Shown: positions 1-10,615 of the stretch, one piece after another
Position numbering within the stretch: position 1 is the stretch's first letter
Layout of the letters: the number at the start of each line of letters is the position of its first letter
NCBI GenBank assembly: GCA_963805325.1
Contig: CAWDTS010000009.1
Span: forward strand, 248,001-312,000
Reading direction: 5' to 3'
Origin: DASWJZ01 sp963805325
GTDB lineage: Bacteria; Pseudomonadota; Alphaproteobacteria; Rhizobiales; Afifellaceae
Length of the DNA: 64,000 nt
The notes under the pieces: generated by a model
What the model saw: the letters and a program-made list of their open reading frames with translations, nothing else
The model's database searches: none
What the model was told of the DNA's origin: nothing
Position numbers and translations under genes: made by a program

Positions 1-436
1 AACCGACCACCGCGCTCGACGTCACCATTCAGGCTCAGATTCTCGATCTCCTGCTCGCGCTCCAGACGGAGACCGGCATGGGTCTCGTGCTCATCACCCA
101 TTCGATGGGCGTCGTCGCGGAGACCGCGCATCGCGTCGTCGTCCAGTATGCCGGGCAGCAAGTCGAGCGGCAGGCCGTTGGCGGCCTCTTCGCCAATCCG
201 CATCATCCCTACACCGTCGCGCTCCTGAACGCGCTTCCCGACCGTGCCACCGGCGACCGTCTTCCCGCGATACCGGGCGTCGTTCCCGGCCAGGGCGACA
301 AGCCAGGGGGCTGCCTCTTCAACCCGCGCTGCGAGTTCGCGACCGACCTCTGCCGCAAGACTGTTCCCCCGGTGCAACCGCCCGAGCTCGGCAGTGCGTT
401 TTGCCACTATCCGCGGAACGCAGGCCTGGAGGCGGC

Positions 437-440
<4 letters not shown>
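1..440 (+). CDS. dppD: Peptide ABC transporter ATP-binding protein (DppD-like), C-terminal part
   Basis: The gene is cut by the left edge, so only the last ~145 residues are visible. It opens inside the Walker B/D-loop region (PTTALDVTIQAQIL) and continues through the switch histidine (ITHSMGVVAET). It ends with the oligopeptide-transporter C-terminal domain, including a Cys-rich NPRCEFATDLC segment typical of DppD/OppD. Together with DppF it would energise uptake of di- or oligopeptides, or related solutes, at the inner membrane. Its stop overlaps the start of the next gene (ATGA), showing translational coupling. The true substrate cannot be read from the ATPase. Confidence 0.9.
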
Positions 441-1433
<993 letters not shown>

Positions 1434-1444
<11 letters not shown>

Positions 1445-2024
1445 CGAGACGCGCGCCCGCCGCTACGAGAGCGGCGGCAAGCGCCAGTTTCACCAGATCG
1501 CCCAGCACGAAGGGATAGAGCCCAAGCTGAAGCAACGGCTTGTCCCAGCCGATCAGCGACCCGAGATAAGTGAGGCCGATCACGAAGACGACGGCGTCAC
1601 CGAGAAGCATGGCGCCATAAAGCTTGATCGGATTGCGATCGAACCCGCGCTCGGCCAGCCACCCCACGATCGCAGCCTCCACGGCAAAACCGATCAGATA
1701 CCCGCCGGTCGGCCCCAGGAGATAGGCCATGCCGATCCCTTGCTCCGGGGTGCCGGAGAAAACCGGCAGCCCCAAGGCACCCTCCAGCAGATAGAACACG
1801 ACGGTGGCGAAGCCGAGCCGCGCGCCGTAGGCGGCCGCAATCAGCGCCACGGCCCCGGTCTGCAATGTCATCGGCACAGGCCAGAACGGCACATGGATCT
1901 TGGCGGAAGCCCAAAGGATCAGGCTGCCGAGAACGACAAAACCGGCAAGCGCGGCGATCCGCCCTGCGCTGTCCTCAGGAATGAAACGACCGACGAGCGG
2001 CCCCTTCGCAACTGTCGCAGTCAT
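1434..2024 (-). CDS. bioY: Biotin transporter BioY
   Basis: A 196-residue integral membrane protein of about six helices matching the BioY S-component of ECF biotin importers. The family features VPMTLQTGAVALIAA near residue 50 and LLGPTGGYLIGF near residue 100 are present. No bioM or bioN is adjacent, so it may act alone or with a distant energising module. Imported biotin would serve the biotin carboxyl carrier encoded near 15 kb. A plausible promoter lies directly upstream. The gene is convergent with dppF and overlaps its end by 11 bases. Confidence 0.93.
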
Positions 2025-2054
2025 GTCATCCGCCCTTCCGCGCGTCCCTCGTCC

Positions 2055-2083
2055 CCTATAGAGAGCACATCGAAAACCAGCAA
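2055..2083 (-). promoter_or_regulatory. Candidate sigma70-type promoter for bioY
   Basis: Read on the minus strand, TTGCTG (-35) and TATAGG (-10) are separated by 17 bases, about 30 bases before the bioY ATG. No clear BioR palindrome was identified. The call rests on sequence match only. Confidence 0.4.
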
Positions 2084-2098
2084 GAAGCCGGCCAAGGG

Positions 2099-3040
2099 AT
2101 GGCGCTCGAATTCGACCTCGATTTCTCCCCGCGGCGGGACGAACCGGTCACGGTCGCACCGGGCGTGCGGCGGGTTACCGCCGGGAACGCGAGCCCGTTC
2201 ACCTTCCGCGGTACCAACACCTTCCTGATCGGAGAAGGTTCGCTCGCCGTGCTCGACCCGGGGCCCGCCGACCCCTCCCACATCGACGCGCTTCTCGACG
2301 CGATCGGCGGGGCGCGCGTGGCGCACATTCTCGTGTCGCACACGCATCGCGACCATTCGCCGGGTGCGCGACTTCTGCAAGAAAGGATCGGCGCGCCGAT
2401 CCTTTCGGCGGGGCGACACCGTCCCGCGCGCGCGCCGAGGACGGGAGAGGAGGCGCGGCTCGATGCCGGCGCCGATCTCGATTTCGTACCTGACGAGATT
2501 CTTGCCGACGGCGCGGTCATCGATGGCGATGGATATCGGCTCGAAGCCATCGCCACGCCGGGGCACACCGCCAACCACCTCGCCTTCGCCTGGCCGGACG
2601 CAGGGCTCATTTTCTCCGGCGACCACGTCATGGGCTGGTCGACGACGGTGGTGGCGCCGCCCGACGGCTCGATGGCAGACTACATGGCGTCGCTTGAGAA
2701 ACTCGCGGCACGCCCGGAACGGCTCTATCTGCCGGCGCACGGCGCAGAGATCGCAGACGGACCCGGGTTTGCCCGGGCGCTCCGCACGCATCGCAGGATG
2801 CGCGAGGCGGCGATCCTCGAAGGTCTTCGCCGCGGCGACGCCTCGATCGGCGCGCTCGTCGAGCGCATCTATGCCAATCTCAATCCGCTGCTTTCTGGCG
2901 CCGCCGCGCTGTCGACGCTTGCGCATCTTGAGGATCTCGTCGCGCGCGGCCAAGCCGCCGCGGACGGGCCGCCGACGCTTGCGGCCCGCTATTGGCCAGC
3001 AGACGCGACGCCGCTCCCCGCCGCGCCGGGATCCGGCTGA
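2099..3040 (+). CDS. MBL-fold metallo-hydrolase (LACTB2-like)
   Basis: 313 residues. The metallo-beta-lactamase motif SHTHRDHSPG (~residue 80) supplies the zinc ligands, and later metal ligands appear in TPGHTANH and FSGDHVMGWS. The C-terminal 70 residues look like the winged-helix tail of LACTB2-type hydrolases, some of which are ribonucleases or thioester hydrolases. Substrate is not predictable. The gene is divergent from bioY with a 74-base gap, and its last 52 bases overlap the convergent DUF1499 gene. Confidence 0.85.
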   Translation: MALEFDLDFSPRRDEPVTVAPGVRRVTAGNASPFTFRGTNTFLIGEGSLAVLDPGPADPSHIDALLDAIGGARVAHILVSHTHRDHSPGARLLQERIGAPILSAGRHRPARAPRTGEEARLDAGADLDFVPDEILADGAVIDGDGYRLEAIATPGHTANHLAFAWPDAGLIFSGDHVMGWSTTVVAPPDGSMADYMASLEKLAARPERLYLPAHGAEIADGPGFARALRTHRRMREAAILEGLRRGDASIGALVERIYANLNPLLSGAAALSTLAHLEDLVARGQAAADGPPTLAARYWPADATPLPAAPGSG

Positions 3041-3960
3041 AGGATCGCATCAAGCTTGGCGTAGAATGCCTTGATGCGCCTTGCATTCTGACCTAGGTCA
3101 TGCGCCCCGACCCGCGACGCTGAGCGCATGTCGACAATGGTGCTTCCGTCGTCGCCGATCCGCATGCGGACGACGACGTCATCGATGAAGCGTAAGACCG
3201 CGGTCGGCGCTGTCGCCTCAAGGATCGCGGTGTTGGCCGGAGGGGAATCCTCGAGCGAAGCCCCACCCGCCGGCTCTTCCGCGGGCAGCGTTTGGGTCGC
3301 CACGCCGCCGCGCGATTGCGTCATCACGCTTTTGGCGGCGAGCGCCTGGGTGAGATCGGGATCCTCGTCGACCACCGACGCTGCGCTGCTGCGGGACGTT
3401 GCCATCGGCAGTTGAGCCGGCCGGACTTCGCGCGTCACGGTCCAGTTGCTCGCCTTCATCACGTCACTCGCCGCCACGAATACGTCGCCGAGCGGAAGCG
3501 GATAGGTGCGTGGGACTAACTCAGGATAGGCCGCCACCTGTTTGGCGATCGTATCGGGGTCAAGGGCAGGGTGTGCCGCGCGCAGACCGAGGAACTGTGG
3601 AGGATCGGCGATGTCGGTCGTGACGTCGTGTAGGCGCGGATAGATTATGGCGGCAGCCGCCACCAGACCGAGGATGACGAGCACGGGCGACGCATAGAAG
3701 ATCCCCGCGAAGGCAGAGCCCGCGCCCTCCGCGCCGGAGCCCCAGATGTCGACGAGCGAGTAAATCGCGAGCGCGAGCGCCGCGAGGCCAAGCGCAAACC
3801 CCGCGACCAGGACGGGTTCAACCGCCACCTGAGGCACGACACCGGCGCGCATGCCGATCACACCAAGCGCCAGAACGGGAAGCGCGAGCCCGCCCGCCAG
3901 CCGCGCCCAGCTTGCGGCGCGGGAGCGCCGGACAATTACGTTGCGTCGCATCAGCGGCAT
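2989..3960 (-). CDS. DUF1499 domain membrane protein
   Basis: 323 residues. Three hydrophobic segments lie in the first ~110 residues (around 20-40, 48-70 and 88-108), followed by a soluble DUF1499 domain beginning near DIADPPQFLGL. The second half contains a low-complexity Ala/Ser/Asp insertion and ends in the conserved RSASRVGAHDLGQNARRI segment. Function of DUF1499 is unknown. The stop codon lies inside the convergent MBL hydrolase gene. Confidence 0.8.
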   Translation of the reverse strand: MPLMRRNVIVRRSRAASWARLAGGLALPVLALGVIGMRAGVVPQVAVEPVLVAGFALGLAALALAIYSLVDIWGSGAEGAGSAFAGIFYASPVLVILGLVAAAAIIYPRLHDVTTDIADPPQFLGLRAAHPALDPDTIAKQVAAYPELVPRTYPLPLGDVFVAASDVMKASNWTVTREVRPAQLPMATSRSSAASVVDEDPDLTQALAAKSVMTQSRGGVATQTLPAEEPAGGASLEDSPPANTAILEATAPTAVLRFIDDVVVRMRIGDDGSTIVDMRSASRVGAHDLGQNARRIKAFYAKLDAILQPDPGAAGSGVASAGQ

Positions 3961-3994
3961 TGGCAGCTCCGATGCCGCTGCAATATCCCCGGCG

Positions 3995-5614
3995 TCAGGC
4001 GTCGGGCAAGGAATAGTCGCGGAAACGTTCGCGTAGCTCCGTCTTCTTGATCTTGCCGGTGGCGGTATGCGGGATCTGATCGATCACCACGACGTCGTCC
4101 GGCAGCCACCATTTGGCGACTTTTGGCCGCAGGAATTCGATGAGGGCGTCCTTGCTCGGTGCCGCGTCTCCCTTCGCCACAACGATCAACAGCGGACGTT
4201 CGTCCCATTTCGGATGATGCACGCCGATGACCGCCGCTTCGGCGACGTCAGGATGGCCGACCGCAAGGTTCTCGAGGTCGATCGTGGATATCCATTCGCC
4301 GCCCGATTTGATGACATCCTTGGAGCGGTCGGTGATGCGCATGTAGCCGTTGGCATCGATATGGGCGACGTCGCCGGTATCGAACCAGCCTTCCTCATCG
4401 AGCACCTCGGTGTCGTCGCGGAAGTAGGCGCGGGCGACGGCGGGACCGCGGACTTTCAAACGCCCAAAGGTCTTGCCGTCCCATGGCCGAGCTTTGCCGG
4501 TATCGTCGGTGACGGTCATCTCCACGCCGAAAGGCGCCTGCCCCTGCTTCTCCTGCAGTTCGTGGCGTGCTTGGTCGTCGAGGTCGGCCACCTCCGGCTT
4601 AAGGGAGCAGACGGTGCCGAGCGGGCTCATCTCGGTCATGCCCCAGGCATGCAGCACCTGCACACCATAACGCTCCTCGAAACCATCGATAAGAGCGCGC
4701 GGACAGGCCGATCCGCCTATGACGACGCGCTTCAGATACGGAAGCTCGCCGCCGGTCGCGTCGAGGTGCTGGAGCAGCCCCAGCCAGATGGTCGGCACGG
4801 CGGCTGTGCAGGTGACACGCTCCGCGTTCAAGAGCTCGTGCAGCGAAGCGCCGTCGAGCTTGGCGCCGGGCATGACCAGGGCTGCGCCGGCCATCGGCGC
4901 GGTGAACATGATGCCCCAACAATTGGCATGGAACATCGGCACGACCGGCAGGATGCGGTCGGCGGAACGCACGCCGATCATGTCGGGAATGTTGGAGATG
5001 AACGAGTGAAGGACGTTCGAACGATGGGAGTAGACGACGCCCTTCGGATCGCCGGTCGTGCCGGAGGTGTAACACATCCCCGCCGCGGTATTCTCGTCGA
5101 ACTCCCGCCAGGCGAAATCGTCATCCGCCGCGAGCCACTCCTCGTAGGGCTCCGCATCGAGCGGCGTTTCCGGCATATGCGCCGCGTCGGTCAACACCAC
5201 AATCTTCTCTACCGACTTGAGGTGATCGCGCAGCTTCTCCACGAGCGGCAGGAATGTCAGATCGGTGAACAGCACACGATCCTCGGCGTGGTTGATGATC
5301 CACGCGATCTGTTCGGGGAAGAGGCGCGGATTCACCGTATGGTAAATGCCGCCGATCCCAAGCAGCCCGTACCACGCCTCAAGATGTCGCCAGGTGTTCC
5401 ACGCGAGCGTCGCCGCACGGTCGCCAAGCCGGAAGCGGTCGGCGTCCAGCCGCTTTGCCACGCGCCGCGCGCGCGATTGAATCTCGCGGTAGTTGGTCCG
5501 GTGGATCGGCCCTTCCACCGAGCGTGAAATCACTTCGCGACCACCATGATGCAAGGCGGCGTGATCGATAAGCTTGTGGCAAAGGAGCGGCCACTCCTGC
5601 ATCAGCCCGCGCAT
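3995..5614 (-). CDS. Fatty-acyl-CoA synthetase (AlkK-like AMP-forming ligase)
   Basis: 539 residues of the acyl-adenylate superfamily, activating a carboxylic acid with ATP and CoA. The P-loop YTSGTTGDPKG (~residue 185), the adenylate motif HAWGMTEMSPLG (~320), WFDTGDVAHID and DRSKDVIKSGGEWIS (~430), and the C-terminal catalytic lysine region TGKIKKTELR are all present. Overall wording is close to medium-chain AlkK. The frame is open further upstream, but ATG 5614 has a strong GGAGGAAG ribosome site and starts at the family-typical point. Chain-length preference is inferred only. Confidence 0.9.
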   Translation of the reverse strand: MRGLMQEWPLLCHKLIDHAALHHGGREVISRSVEGPIHRTNYREIQSRARRVAKRLDADRFRLGDRAATLAWNTWRHLEAWYGLLGIGGIYHTVNPRLFPEQIAWIINHAEDRVLFTDLTFLPLVEKLRDHLKSVEKIVVLTDAAHMPETPLDAEPYEEWLAADDDFAWREFDENTAAGMCYTSGTTGDPKGVVYSHRSNVLHSFISNIPDMIGVRSADRILPVVPMFHANCWGIMFTAPMAGAALVMPGAKLDGASLHELLNAERVTCTAAVPTIWLGLLQHLDATGGELPYLKRVVIGGSACPRALIDGFEERYGVQVLHAWGMTEMSPLGTVCSLKPEVADLDDQARHELQEKQGQAPFGVEMTVTDDTGKARPWDGKTFGRLKVRGPAVARAYFRDDTEVLDEEGWFDTGDVAHIDANGYMRITDRSKDVIKSGGEWISTIDLENLAVGHPDVAEAAVIGVHHPKWDERPLLIVVAKGDAAPSKDALIEFLRPKVAKWWLPDDVVVIDQIPHTATGKIKKTELRERFRDYSLPDA

Positions 5615-5746
5615 TGCTTCCTCCCGTATTGCTTGCCGGGATTCTTCTCCGTGCGCAGGGCTCTGGCAAGAAGCGTTTACGATAAGAATGCTTTCCCGCC
5701 CCCGATCCCTTGTCAGGGACACGGTTTGTCCTGACACGGTTCCCTC

Positions 5747-6136
5747 ATGAAGGGTCTCTTTCAGAAGACACCGCCCCCCGAAGTCCAACCGGACGGCCCC
5801 GGCATGCGACGCTTGCAGTTCGAGCTGGCGCTCGACATGGATGCGGGCCACCGCCTTCCGGCCGATTGCCTCAAGAATGCGGCGGCGACAACAGGCGTCG
5901 ACGTCCTCTTCATTCTCCCTGCAGCGTCGGGCGGCGGAATCACCGGAGTCGTGCGGCTCAAGGAGGGCGGCAAGGATTGCTTCCTGCAGGTCGAGTTGTC
6001 CGGAGGGGGATTCACTACCCTGGAAGAGCCGCAGATGAACGAGGCGCTTCTCGGTCTCGCCCGCGCCTCCGTCGACGTCTTCGAGCGAATATCGGCGGAC
6101 GACGCGATCCGGAAGCCGCTCGCCGCACCGCGCTAG
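5747..6136 (+). CDS. Hypothetical protein, 129 residues
   Basis: I do not recognise this protein. It begins MKGLFQKTPPPEV, then a stretch of alternating polar and hydrophobic residues (MRRLQFELALDMDAGHRLP; GGGITGVVRLKEGGKDCFLQVEL) suggests a small alpha/beta domain. No signal peptide or membrane segment is evident. It is divergent from the acyl-CoA synthetase (132-base gap) and convergent with the LysE-type gene. Third-position G+C is like its neighbours, which supports real coding. Confidence 0.6.
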   Translation: MKGLFQKTPPPEVQPDGPGMRRLQFELALDMDAGHRLPADCLKNAAATTGVDVLFILPAASGGGITGVVRLKEGGKDCFLQVELSGGGFTTLEEPQMNEALLGLARASVDVFERISADDAIRKPLAAPR

Positions 6137-6146
6137 CAGCCGGTTG

Positions 6147-6773
6147 TCAGACGAGGGTGGCTGCCAGGCGCGCCGTAATCGTCCACATCACCACACCAAT
6201 CAGGATGTCGAGCGCACGCCAGGCGCGCTTGTCGGCGAAGACCGGCGCAAGCAGCGCCGCACCGTAGCCCAGGCCGAAAAACCACACGAAGGACGCGGCC
6301 GCGGCGCCGACGCCGTAGGCGAGCCGCGCGTCCCCTTCGTAGCGGCCGGAAAGGCTGCCGATCAGGAGCACCGTGTCGAGATAGACATGGGGGTTCAAAA
6401 AGGTGAAGGCGAGGCACGCCGCGATCGCGGCGCCAAAGCTCTCGCTTCTCCCCTCGCCCGCCCGCAACGCCTCAGGCTTCAGAGCGCGAAGGAAACTGCG
6501 GACGCCATACGCGAATAGAAAGAGCGCGCCGCCGGCGGTCACGATCTTCAGCGCTGTGTCCGACCTTGCAACGAGCGCGCCAAGCCCGGCGATGCCGGCT
6601 GCAATCAGGACCGCATCGGAGAGCGCGCAGACGAGGCAGATCGCGAAGACGAACTTTCGCTTCAGTCCTTGCCGGAGCACGAAAGCGTTTTGTGCGCCGA
6701 TCGCCACGATCAGGCTGCCGCCAAGCAGAAAGCCGCCGATTCCGGCGGAGAGAATGGCCCCGGGGCCTGTCAT
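6147..6773 (-). CDS. LysE/ArgO family amino-acid exporter
   Basis: 208 residues with about six transmembrane segments. The N-terminal GGSLIVAIGAQNAFVLRQGL is the ArgO/LysE signature and AFTFLNPHVYLDT is the second conserved loop, so basic amino-acid export (arginine or lysine) is the likely role. Its ATG overlaps the stop of the upstream aminotransferase by four bases, so the two are co-translated. That suggests a link between amino-acid turnover and efflux, but no regulator (ArgP/LysG type) is adjacent. Confidence 0.88.
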   Translation of the reverse strand: MTGPGAILSAGIGGFLLGGSLIVAIGAQNAFVLRQGLKRKFVFAICLVCALSDAVLIAAGIAGLGALVARSDTALKIVTAGGALFLFAYGVRSFLRALKPEALRAGEGRSESFGAAIAACLAFTFLNPHVYLDTVLLIGSLSGRYEGDARLAYGVGAAAASFVWFFGLGYGAALLAPVFADKRAWRALDILIGVVMWTITARLAATLV

Positions 6774-7921
6774 TTCAGCCAGGCGGCAAGCCGTTCGATG
6801 CCTTCGGTGATCGCGTCTTCCGTGCCGGCAAAGGAGAAGCGCATGTAGCGGTGGCCGCGCGTATGGTCGAAGTCCGGGCCCGGCGTCGCGGCGACGCCTG
6901 CCTCGTTCAGCATGCGGCTCGCGAAATCGTGCGCGTCGTTGGTGAAGCTCGCGACCGATGCGTAAACGTAGAATGCGCCATCGACCGGGAGCAGCTCGTC
7001 GAAGCCGATTTCCGGCAGGCGGTTCAGGAGTGCGACGCGGTTCCGCATATAGCCGGCTTTCACCGCCTCTAGCTCATCCGTCGAATTGAAGGCGGCGACC
7101 GCCGCGCGTTGCGACAGCTCCGGCACGGAGATGTAGAGCGACTGCGACAGCCGCTCGAAGGGCCGTATGAGATCCTCGGGAAGCACCAGCCAGCCGACGC
7201 GCCACCCGGTCATGCAATAGTATTTGGAGAACGAGTTGACGACGATTGCATGCTCGCCGAGGCGAAGCGCCGTCTCGGCGCGGCCGGCATAGACGAGGCG
7301 GTGATAGATCTCGTCGGAGATGAAGCGGATTTGAGCCGCGTCGCAGAATTCAACCAGGCGCTTCAGCTCCTCCGGCGACGTCATCGTGCCGGTCGGATTG
7401 GCGGGGCTCGCGACGAGCACGCCGGCGAGCGGCGCTTCTCGATGCGCCTGCTCCACATGGTCCGCAGTGAGCGCCCAGCGCGTGTCTGGCCCGACCTCGA
7501 TCTCCACCGCTTCGAGCCCAAGCGCCTTCAGGATGTTGCGGTAGGCGGGATAGCCGGGCGACGCCATGGCGATGCGGTCGCCCGGATCGAAAGCGCCGAG
7601 AAAGATCAGGTTGAAGCCGCCGGAGGAGCCGGTCGTCACCATCACGCGGGAGGGCGACAGATCGACGCCGTAGGCCTCGCCGTAGTGGCGCGCGATCCGC
7701 GCGCGAAGCGGCATGATGCCGAGCGCCTCGGTGTAGCCCAGGCGGCCCCCCTTCAGTGCCTCGGCGGCCGCGGCGAGCACGGGCCCGGGCGCCGGCGCCC
7801 CCGGCTGGCCGATCTCCATGTGGACGATCTTCCGCCCTGCCGCCTCAAGCACGGCCGCGGCCGCCAGCACATCCATCGCCAGAAACGGCTCGACGTCGCT
7901 CCGCCGCGAGGCCTTCAGCAT
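6770..7921 (-). CDS. Class I/II PLP-dependent aminotransferase
   Basis: 383 residues, fold type I. The cofactor lysine lies in NSFSKYYCMTGWRVGW (~residue 230). The substrate-binding HMEIGQPGAPAPG near residue 35, SPANPTGTM (~165) and the C-terminal arginine in YMRFSFAG (~355) are present. It resembles aspartate/aromatic aminotransferase-like enzymes, but the amino-donor specificity is not evident. It is translationally coupled to the downstream LysE/ArgO exporter and divergent from the M48 protease gene. Confidence 0.88.
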   Translation of the reverse strand: MLKASRRSDVEPFLAMDVLAAAAVLEAAGRKIVHMEIGQPGAPAPGPVLAAAAEALKGGRLGYTEALGIMPLRARIARHYGEAYGVDLSPSRVMVTTGSSGGFNLIFLGAFDPGDRIAMASPGYPAYRNILKALGLEAVEIEVGPDTRWALTADHVEQAHREAPLAGVLVASPANPTGTMTSPEELKRLVEFCDAAQIRFISDEIYHRLVYAGRAETALRLGEHAIVVNSFSKYYCMTGWRVGWLVLPEDLIRPFERLSQSLYISVPELSQRAAVAAFNSTDELEAVKAGYMRNRVALLNRLPEIGFDELLPVDGAFYVYASVASFTNDAHDFASRMLNEAGVAATPGPDFDHTRGHRYMRFSFAGTEDAITEGIERLAAWLK

Positions 7922-8034
7922 GGCGCCTTCAACATAACTTGCCTTTCTTTCGACGCTTCGATTCGGTAGGCAGGCTCGACGTTTGCCGCGCTTCGCCTGG
8001 ATTCGAACGCGCCCTGGAAAACCGGATATCGCGA

Positions 8035-9417
8035 GTGACGTCCAGCTTTTTCGCTTCCTGCCGCGCGCCTGCGCTTCCGCTCTTCCTGGCCGGCTGCGTG
8101 GCGTTCGCCTCGCCGGCGGCCGAGGCGCAGCAGACGCACGAGGTCGTCATCCGCGACACGGAAATCGAGTCGCTGCTTCGGGACTACGCCCGGCCGATCT
8201 TCGCCGCTGCCGGCTTTGCCGCGAGCGACGTCGACATCGTCCTCGTCCAGGATCGTGACTTCAACGCCTTCGTCGCAAGCGGGCATCGCATGGTGATCAA
8301 CACCGGGACGCTGCTCGATGCGAAGACGCCGAACGAGGTCATCGGCGTCATCGCGCACGAGACCGGACACCTCGTCGGACACCATTTAGAGAAACTTCAC
8401 AATGAGATAGCGAAGGCGAAGGCGATCAGCACGATGGTCGGGATCCTCGGCCTCGCCGGCGCCGTGACCGGCGCCGCGTCCGGTTCGAGGACCGCGGCGC
8501 GGATGGGCTCGGCCGCCATGACCATGGGATCGAGCACGGCGATCCGGTCGCTGCTCAGCTACAAGCGCGAGCAGGAATACATCGCCGACCGCGCCGCCCT
8601 CACCTTCCTGAAGGCCACGCACCAGTCGGCAAAGGGCATGGTCGTGACCTTCGAGCGCTTCGCCGACCAGCAGCTCGTCGCGGCGCAATACGCCGACCCT
8701 TATGCCCAGACACACCCGATGGCGCGCGACAGGCTGCAGCAGTTGGAGGCCACGGCGCGCAAAAGCCCCTATTGGGACGTAACCGACAGCGCGGACCTGC
8801 AATTCCGTCACGACATGATGCGCGCCAAGATATCCGGCTTCACCGAGGCGCCGAACGCGGTGGCGCGCCGCTATCCAAGCTCCGACAAAAGCCTCCCGGC
8901 GCAATACGCGCGCGCGGTGGTCGCTTACCGGACCGGGAGCACGGCGGGCGCGGTGCGCGCCGCCGACAATCTCATCCAACAGATTCCGGACTACCCGTAT
9001 TTCTACGAGCTGAAGGGCCAGATCCTGCTTGAGGCCGGGCATCCCCGCGAGGCGATCCCCCCGCTCAGGAAAGCCGCGTCGCTTGCCTCGAAGGCCGGGC
9101 TGATCCGGATCATGCTCGGCTCGGCAGAGCTTGCGACCGGCGAGCCGGCAATGCTCGATCCGGCCGTCTCGGATCTGACCAAGGGCATCCGCGACGAGCC
9201 GCTCGCCGCCATCGGCTACCGCGACCTCGCTACCGCCTACCAGCATCAGGGCCGGGTCGCAGAGGCGGAGCTGGCGACCGCGCAGGGCCTCGTGATCGGC
9301 GGCGCCCTTGACGACGCGAAGCAGTTCGCCCGCCGCGCCCAGGCGAAATTTGCCACCGGCTCGCCAGGATGGCTTAAGGCCGACGACATTATCGGTTACG
9401 AAGAGCCGAACGGGTGA
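8035..9417 (+). CDS. Periplasmic M48 metalloprotease with TPR domain (BepA-like)
   Basis: 460 residues from GTG 8035. I prefer this start because it gives a clean signal peptide (about 30 residues ending PAAEAQQ); the open frame begins earlier inside the divergent aminotransferase region. The zinc motif HETGH lies in GVIAHETGHLVGHH near residue 105, and the third ligand is in YKREQEYIADRAAL (~180). The C-terminal half carries TPR-like repeats. BepA/YfgC relatives degrade or assist misassembled outer-membrane proteins. The following gene encodes a DsbA-like oxidase, consistent with an envelope quality-control pair. Confidence 0.88.
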   Translation: MTSSFFASCRAPALPLFLAGCVAFASPAAEAQQTHEVVIRDTEIESLLRDYARPIFAAAGFAASDVDIVLVQDRDFNAFVASGHRMVINTGTLLDAKTPNEVIGVIAHETGHLVGHHLEKLHNEIAKAKAISTMVGILGLAGAVTGAASGSRTAARMGSAAMTMGSSTAIRSLLSYKREQEYIADRAALTFLKATHQSAKGMVVTFERFADQQLVAAQYADPYAQTHPMARDRLQQLEATARKSPYWDVTDSADLQFRHDMMRAKISGFTEAPNAVARRYPSSDKSLPAQYARAVVAYRTGSTAGAVRAADNLIQQIPDYPYFYELKGQILLEAGHPREAIPPLRKAASLASKAGLIRIMLGSAELATGEPAMLDPAVSDLTKGIRDEPLAAIGYRDLATAYQHQGRVAEAELATAQGLVIGGALDDAKQFARRAQAKFATGSPGWLKADDIIGYEEPNG

Positions 9418-9464
9418 GCCGCGAAGGCGCGGACACGCGGCTCGATGGAGAACGAGGGAACGGC

Positions 9465-10235
9465 ATGTCGCGATATCTGAGTATGGCGGCCGCGCTGGCG
9501 GTGGCCTTCCTGACGACGGTCCTGTTCGTGGATCCGGGCCGGGCCGAGATGGATGCCGCGCAGAAGGCGGAGATCGGCGAGATCATCCACGATTACCTCC
9601 TCGCCCACCCGGAAGTGATCGACGAGGCGGCTGCGGCGCTGCAGAAGAAGCGCGACGGCGAACTCGCCGAAAAGCAGAGCCAGACGATCGACAAGGAGGC
9701 CGCGACCATCTTCGATTCCGAGCACCAGATGGTGCTCGGCAATCCGAAGGGGCCGATCACGCTGGTAGAGTTCTTCGACTATAACTGCACCTATTGCCGG
9801 CGCGCGGTCTCCGACATGACAGCCCTGCTCCAGGCAAATCCCGACCTCAGGATCGTGATGAAGGAGTTCCCGATTCTCGCGCCGGGCTCGGTCGAAGCGG
9901 CGCGCATCTCCGTCGCGGTCAAGGACATCGCGCCGGACCAATATCTCAAGTTCCACACCGAGCTCTTCTCCCGCCCCGGCCAGGCAAGCACCCAGAAGGC
10001 GCTGGAGGTCGCGACCGATCTCGGGCTCGACACCGACAAGCTCAAGGCCGCGGCCAACGCCGGGGACGTGACGGCGGGCCTGCAGGAGGTGCACCAGCTT
10101 GCGACCGACCTCGGCATATCGGGAACGCCCTCCTACATCATCGGCAAGGAGATCATCCCGGGCGCCATCGGCTTTGACGGACTGCAGGCGATGGTGAGCG
10201 CCATCCGCCAGTGCGGCGCGACGGTCTGCTCATGA
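9465..10235 (+). CDS. DsbA family thiol:disulfide oxidoreductase (Com1-like)
   Basis: 256 residues. A signal peptide (MSRYLSMAAALAVAFL, cleaved after about 30) is followed by a helical oligomerisation segment with HDYLLAHPEVIDEA, typical of Com1/ScsC proteins, and then a thioredoxin domain. The active site is CTYC in DYNCTYCRRAV and the cis-proline loop is GTPSYIIG. ATG 9465 follows a GAGGGAA ribosome site; an in-frame upstream ATG at 9414 is less likely. The stop overlaps the start of the NDUFA12 gene by four bases. Confidence 0.9.
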   Translation: MSRYLSMAAALAVAFLTTVLFVDPGRAEMDAAQKAEIGEIIHDYLLAHPEVIDEAAAALQKKRDGELAEKQSQTIDKEAATIFDSEHQMVLGNPKGPITLVEFFDYNCTYCRRAVSDMTALLQANPDLRIVMKEFPILAPGSVEAARISVAVKDIAPDQYLKFHTELFSRPGQASTQKALEVATDLGLDTDKLKAAANAGDVTAGLQEVHQLATDLGISGTPSYIIGKEIIPGAIGFDGLQAMVSAIRQCGATVCS

Positions 10236-10615
10236 AGGCGTTTTTCCTCGCGCTCTTCACCTGGTGGAACGGCGCCACCGTCGGCACGCGCTTCTTTACC
10301 TGGCGCAAGGGTGAGTTCGTCGGCGACGACGAATTCGGCAACCGCTATTTCCGTGAGCGGAACGGCCTGAAGCGCTGGGTCATCTATAACGGCGAGGCAG
10401 AGGCTTCGCGCATCCCGCCGTCGTGGCACGGCTGGATGCATCACCGCACCGACGTGCCGCCGACCGAAGACGGCTACAAGCCGCATCCCTGGGAGAAGCC
10501 GCATCTTCCGAACCTGACCGGAACGGCAGCCGCCTATCGCCCGCCCGGATCGATCCTGAGCCCGGAGAAGCGGCCGGAGGTCACAGGCGACTACGAGCCA
10601 TGGACTCCGGTGTGA
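10232..10615 (+). CDS. NADH:ubiquinone oxidoreductase accessory subunit NDUFA12 family
   Basis: 127 residues, homologous to the mitochondrial complex I 17.2-kDa subunit, which alphaproteobacteria share. The conserved core GTRFFTWRKGEFVGDDEFGNRYF is near residue 20, followed by RWVIYNGEAEASRIPPSWHGWMHH. It would sit at the hydrophilic arm of complex I. It is coupled to dsbA upstream (ATGA) and to the DUF2155 gene downstream (GTGA). Confidence 0.93.
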   Translation: MKAFFLALFTWWNGATVGTRFFTWRKGEFVGDDEFGNRYFRERNGLKRWVIYNGEAEASRIPPSWHGWMHHRTDVPPTEDGYKPHPWEKPHLPNLTGTAAAYRPPGSILSPEKRPEVTGDYEPWTPV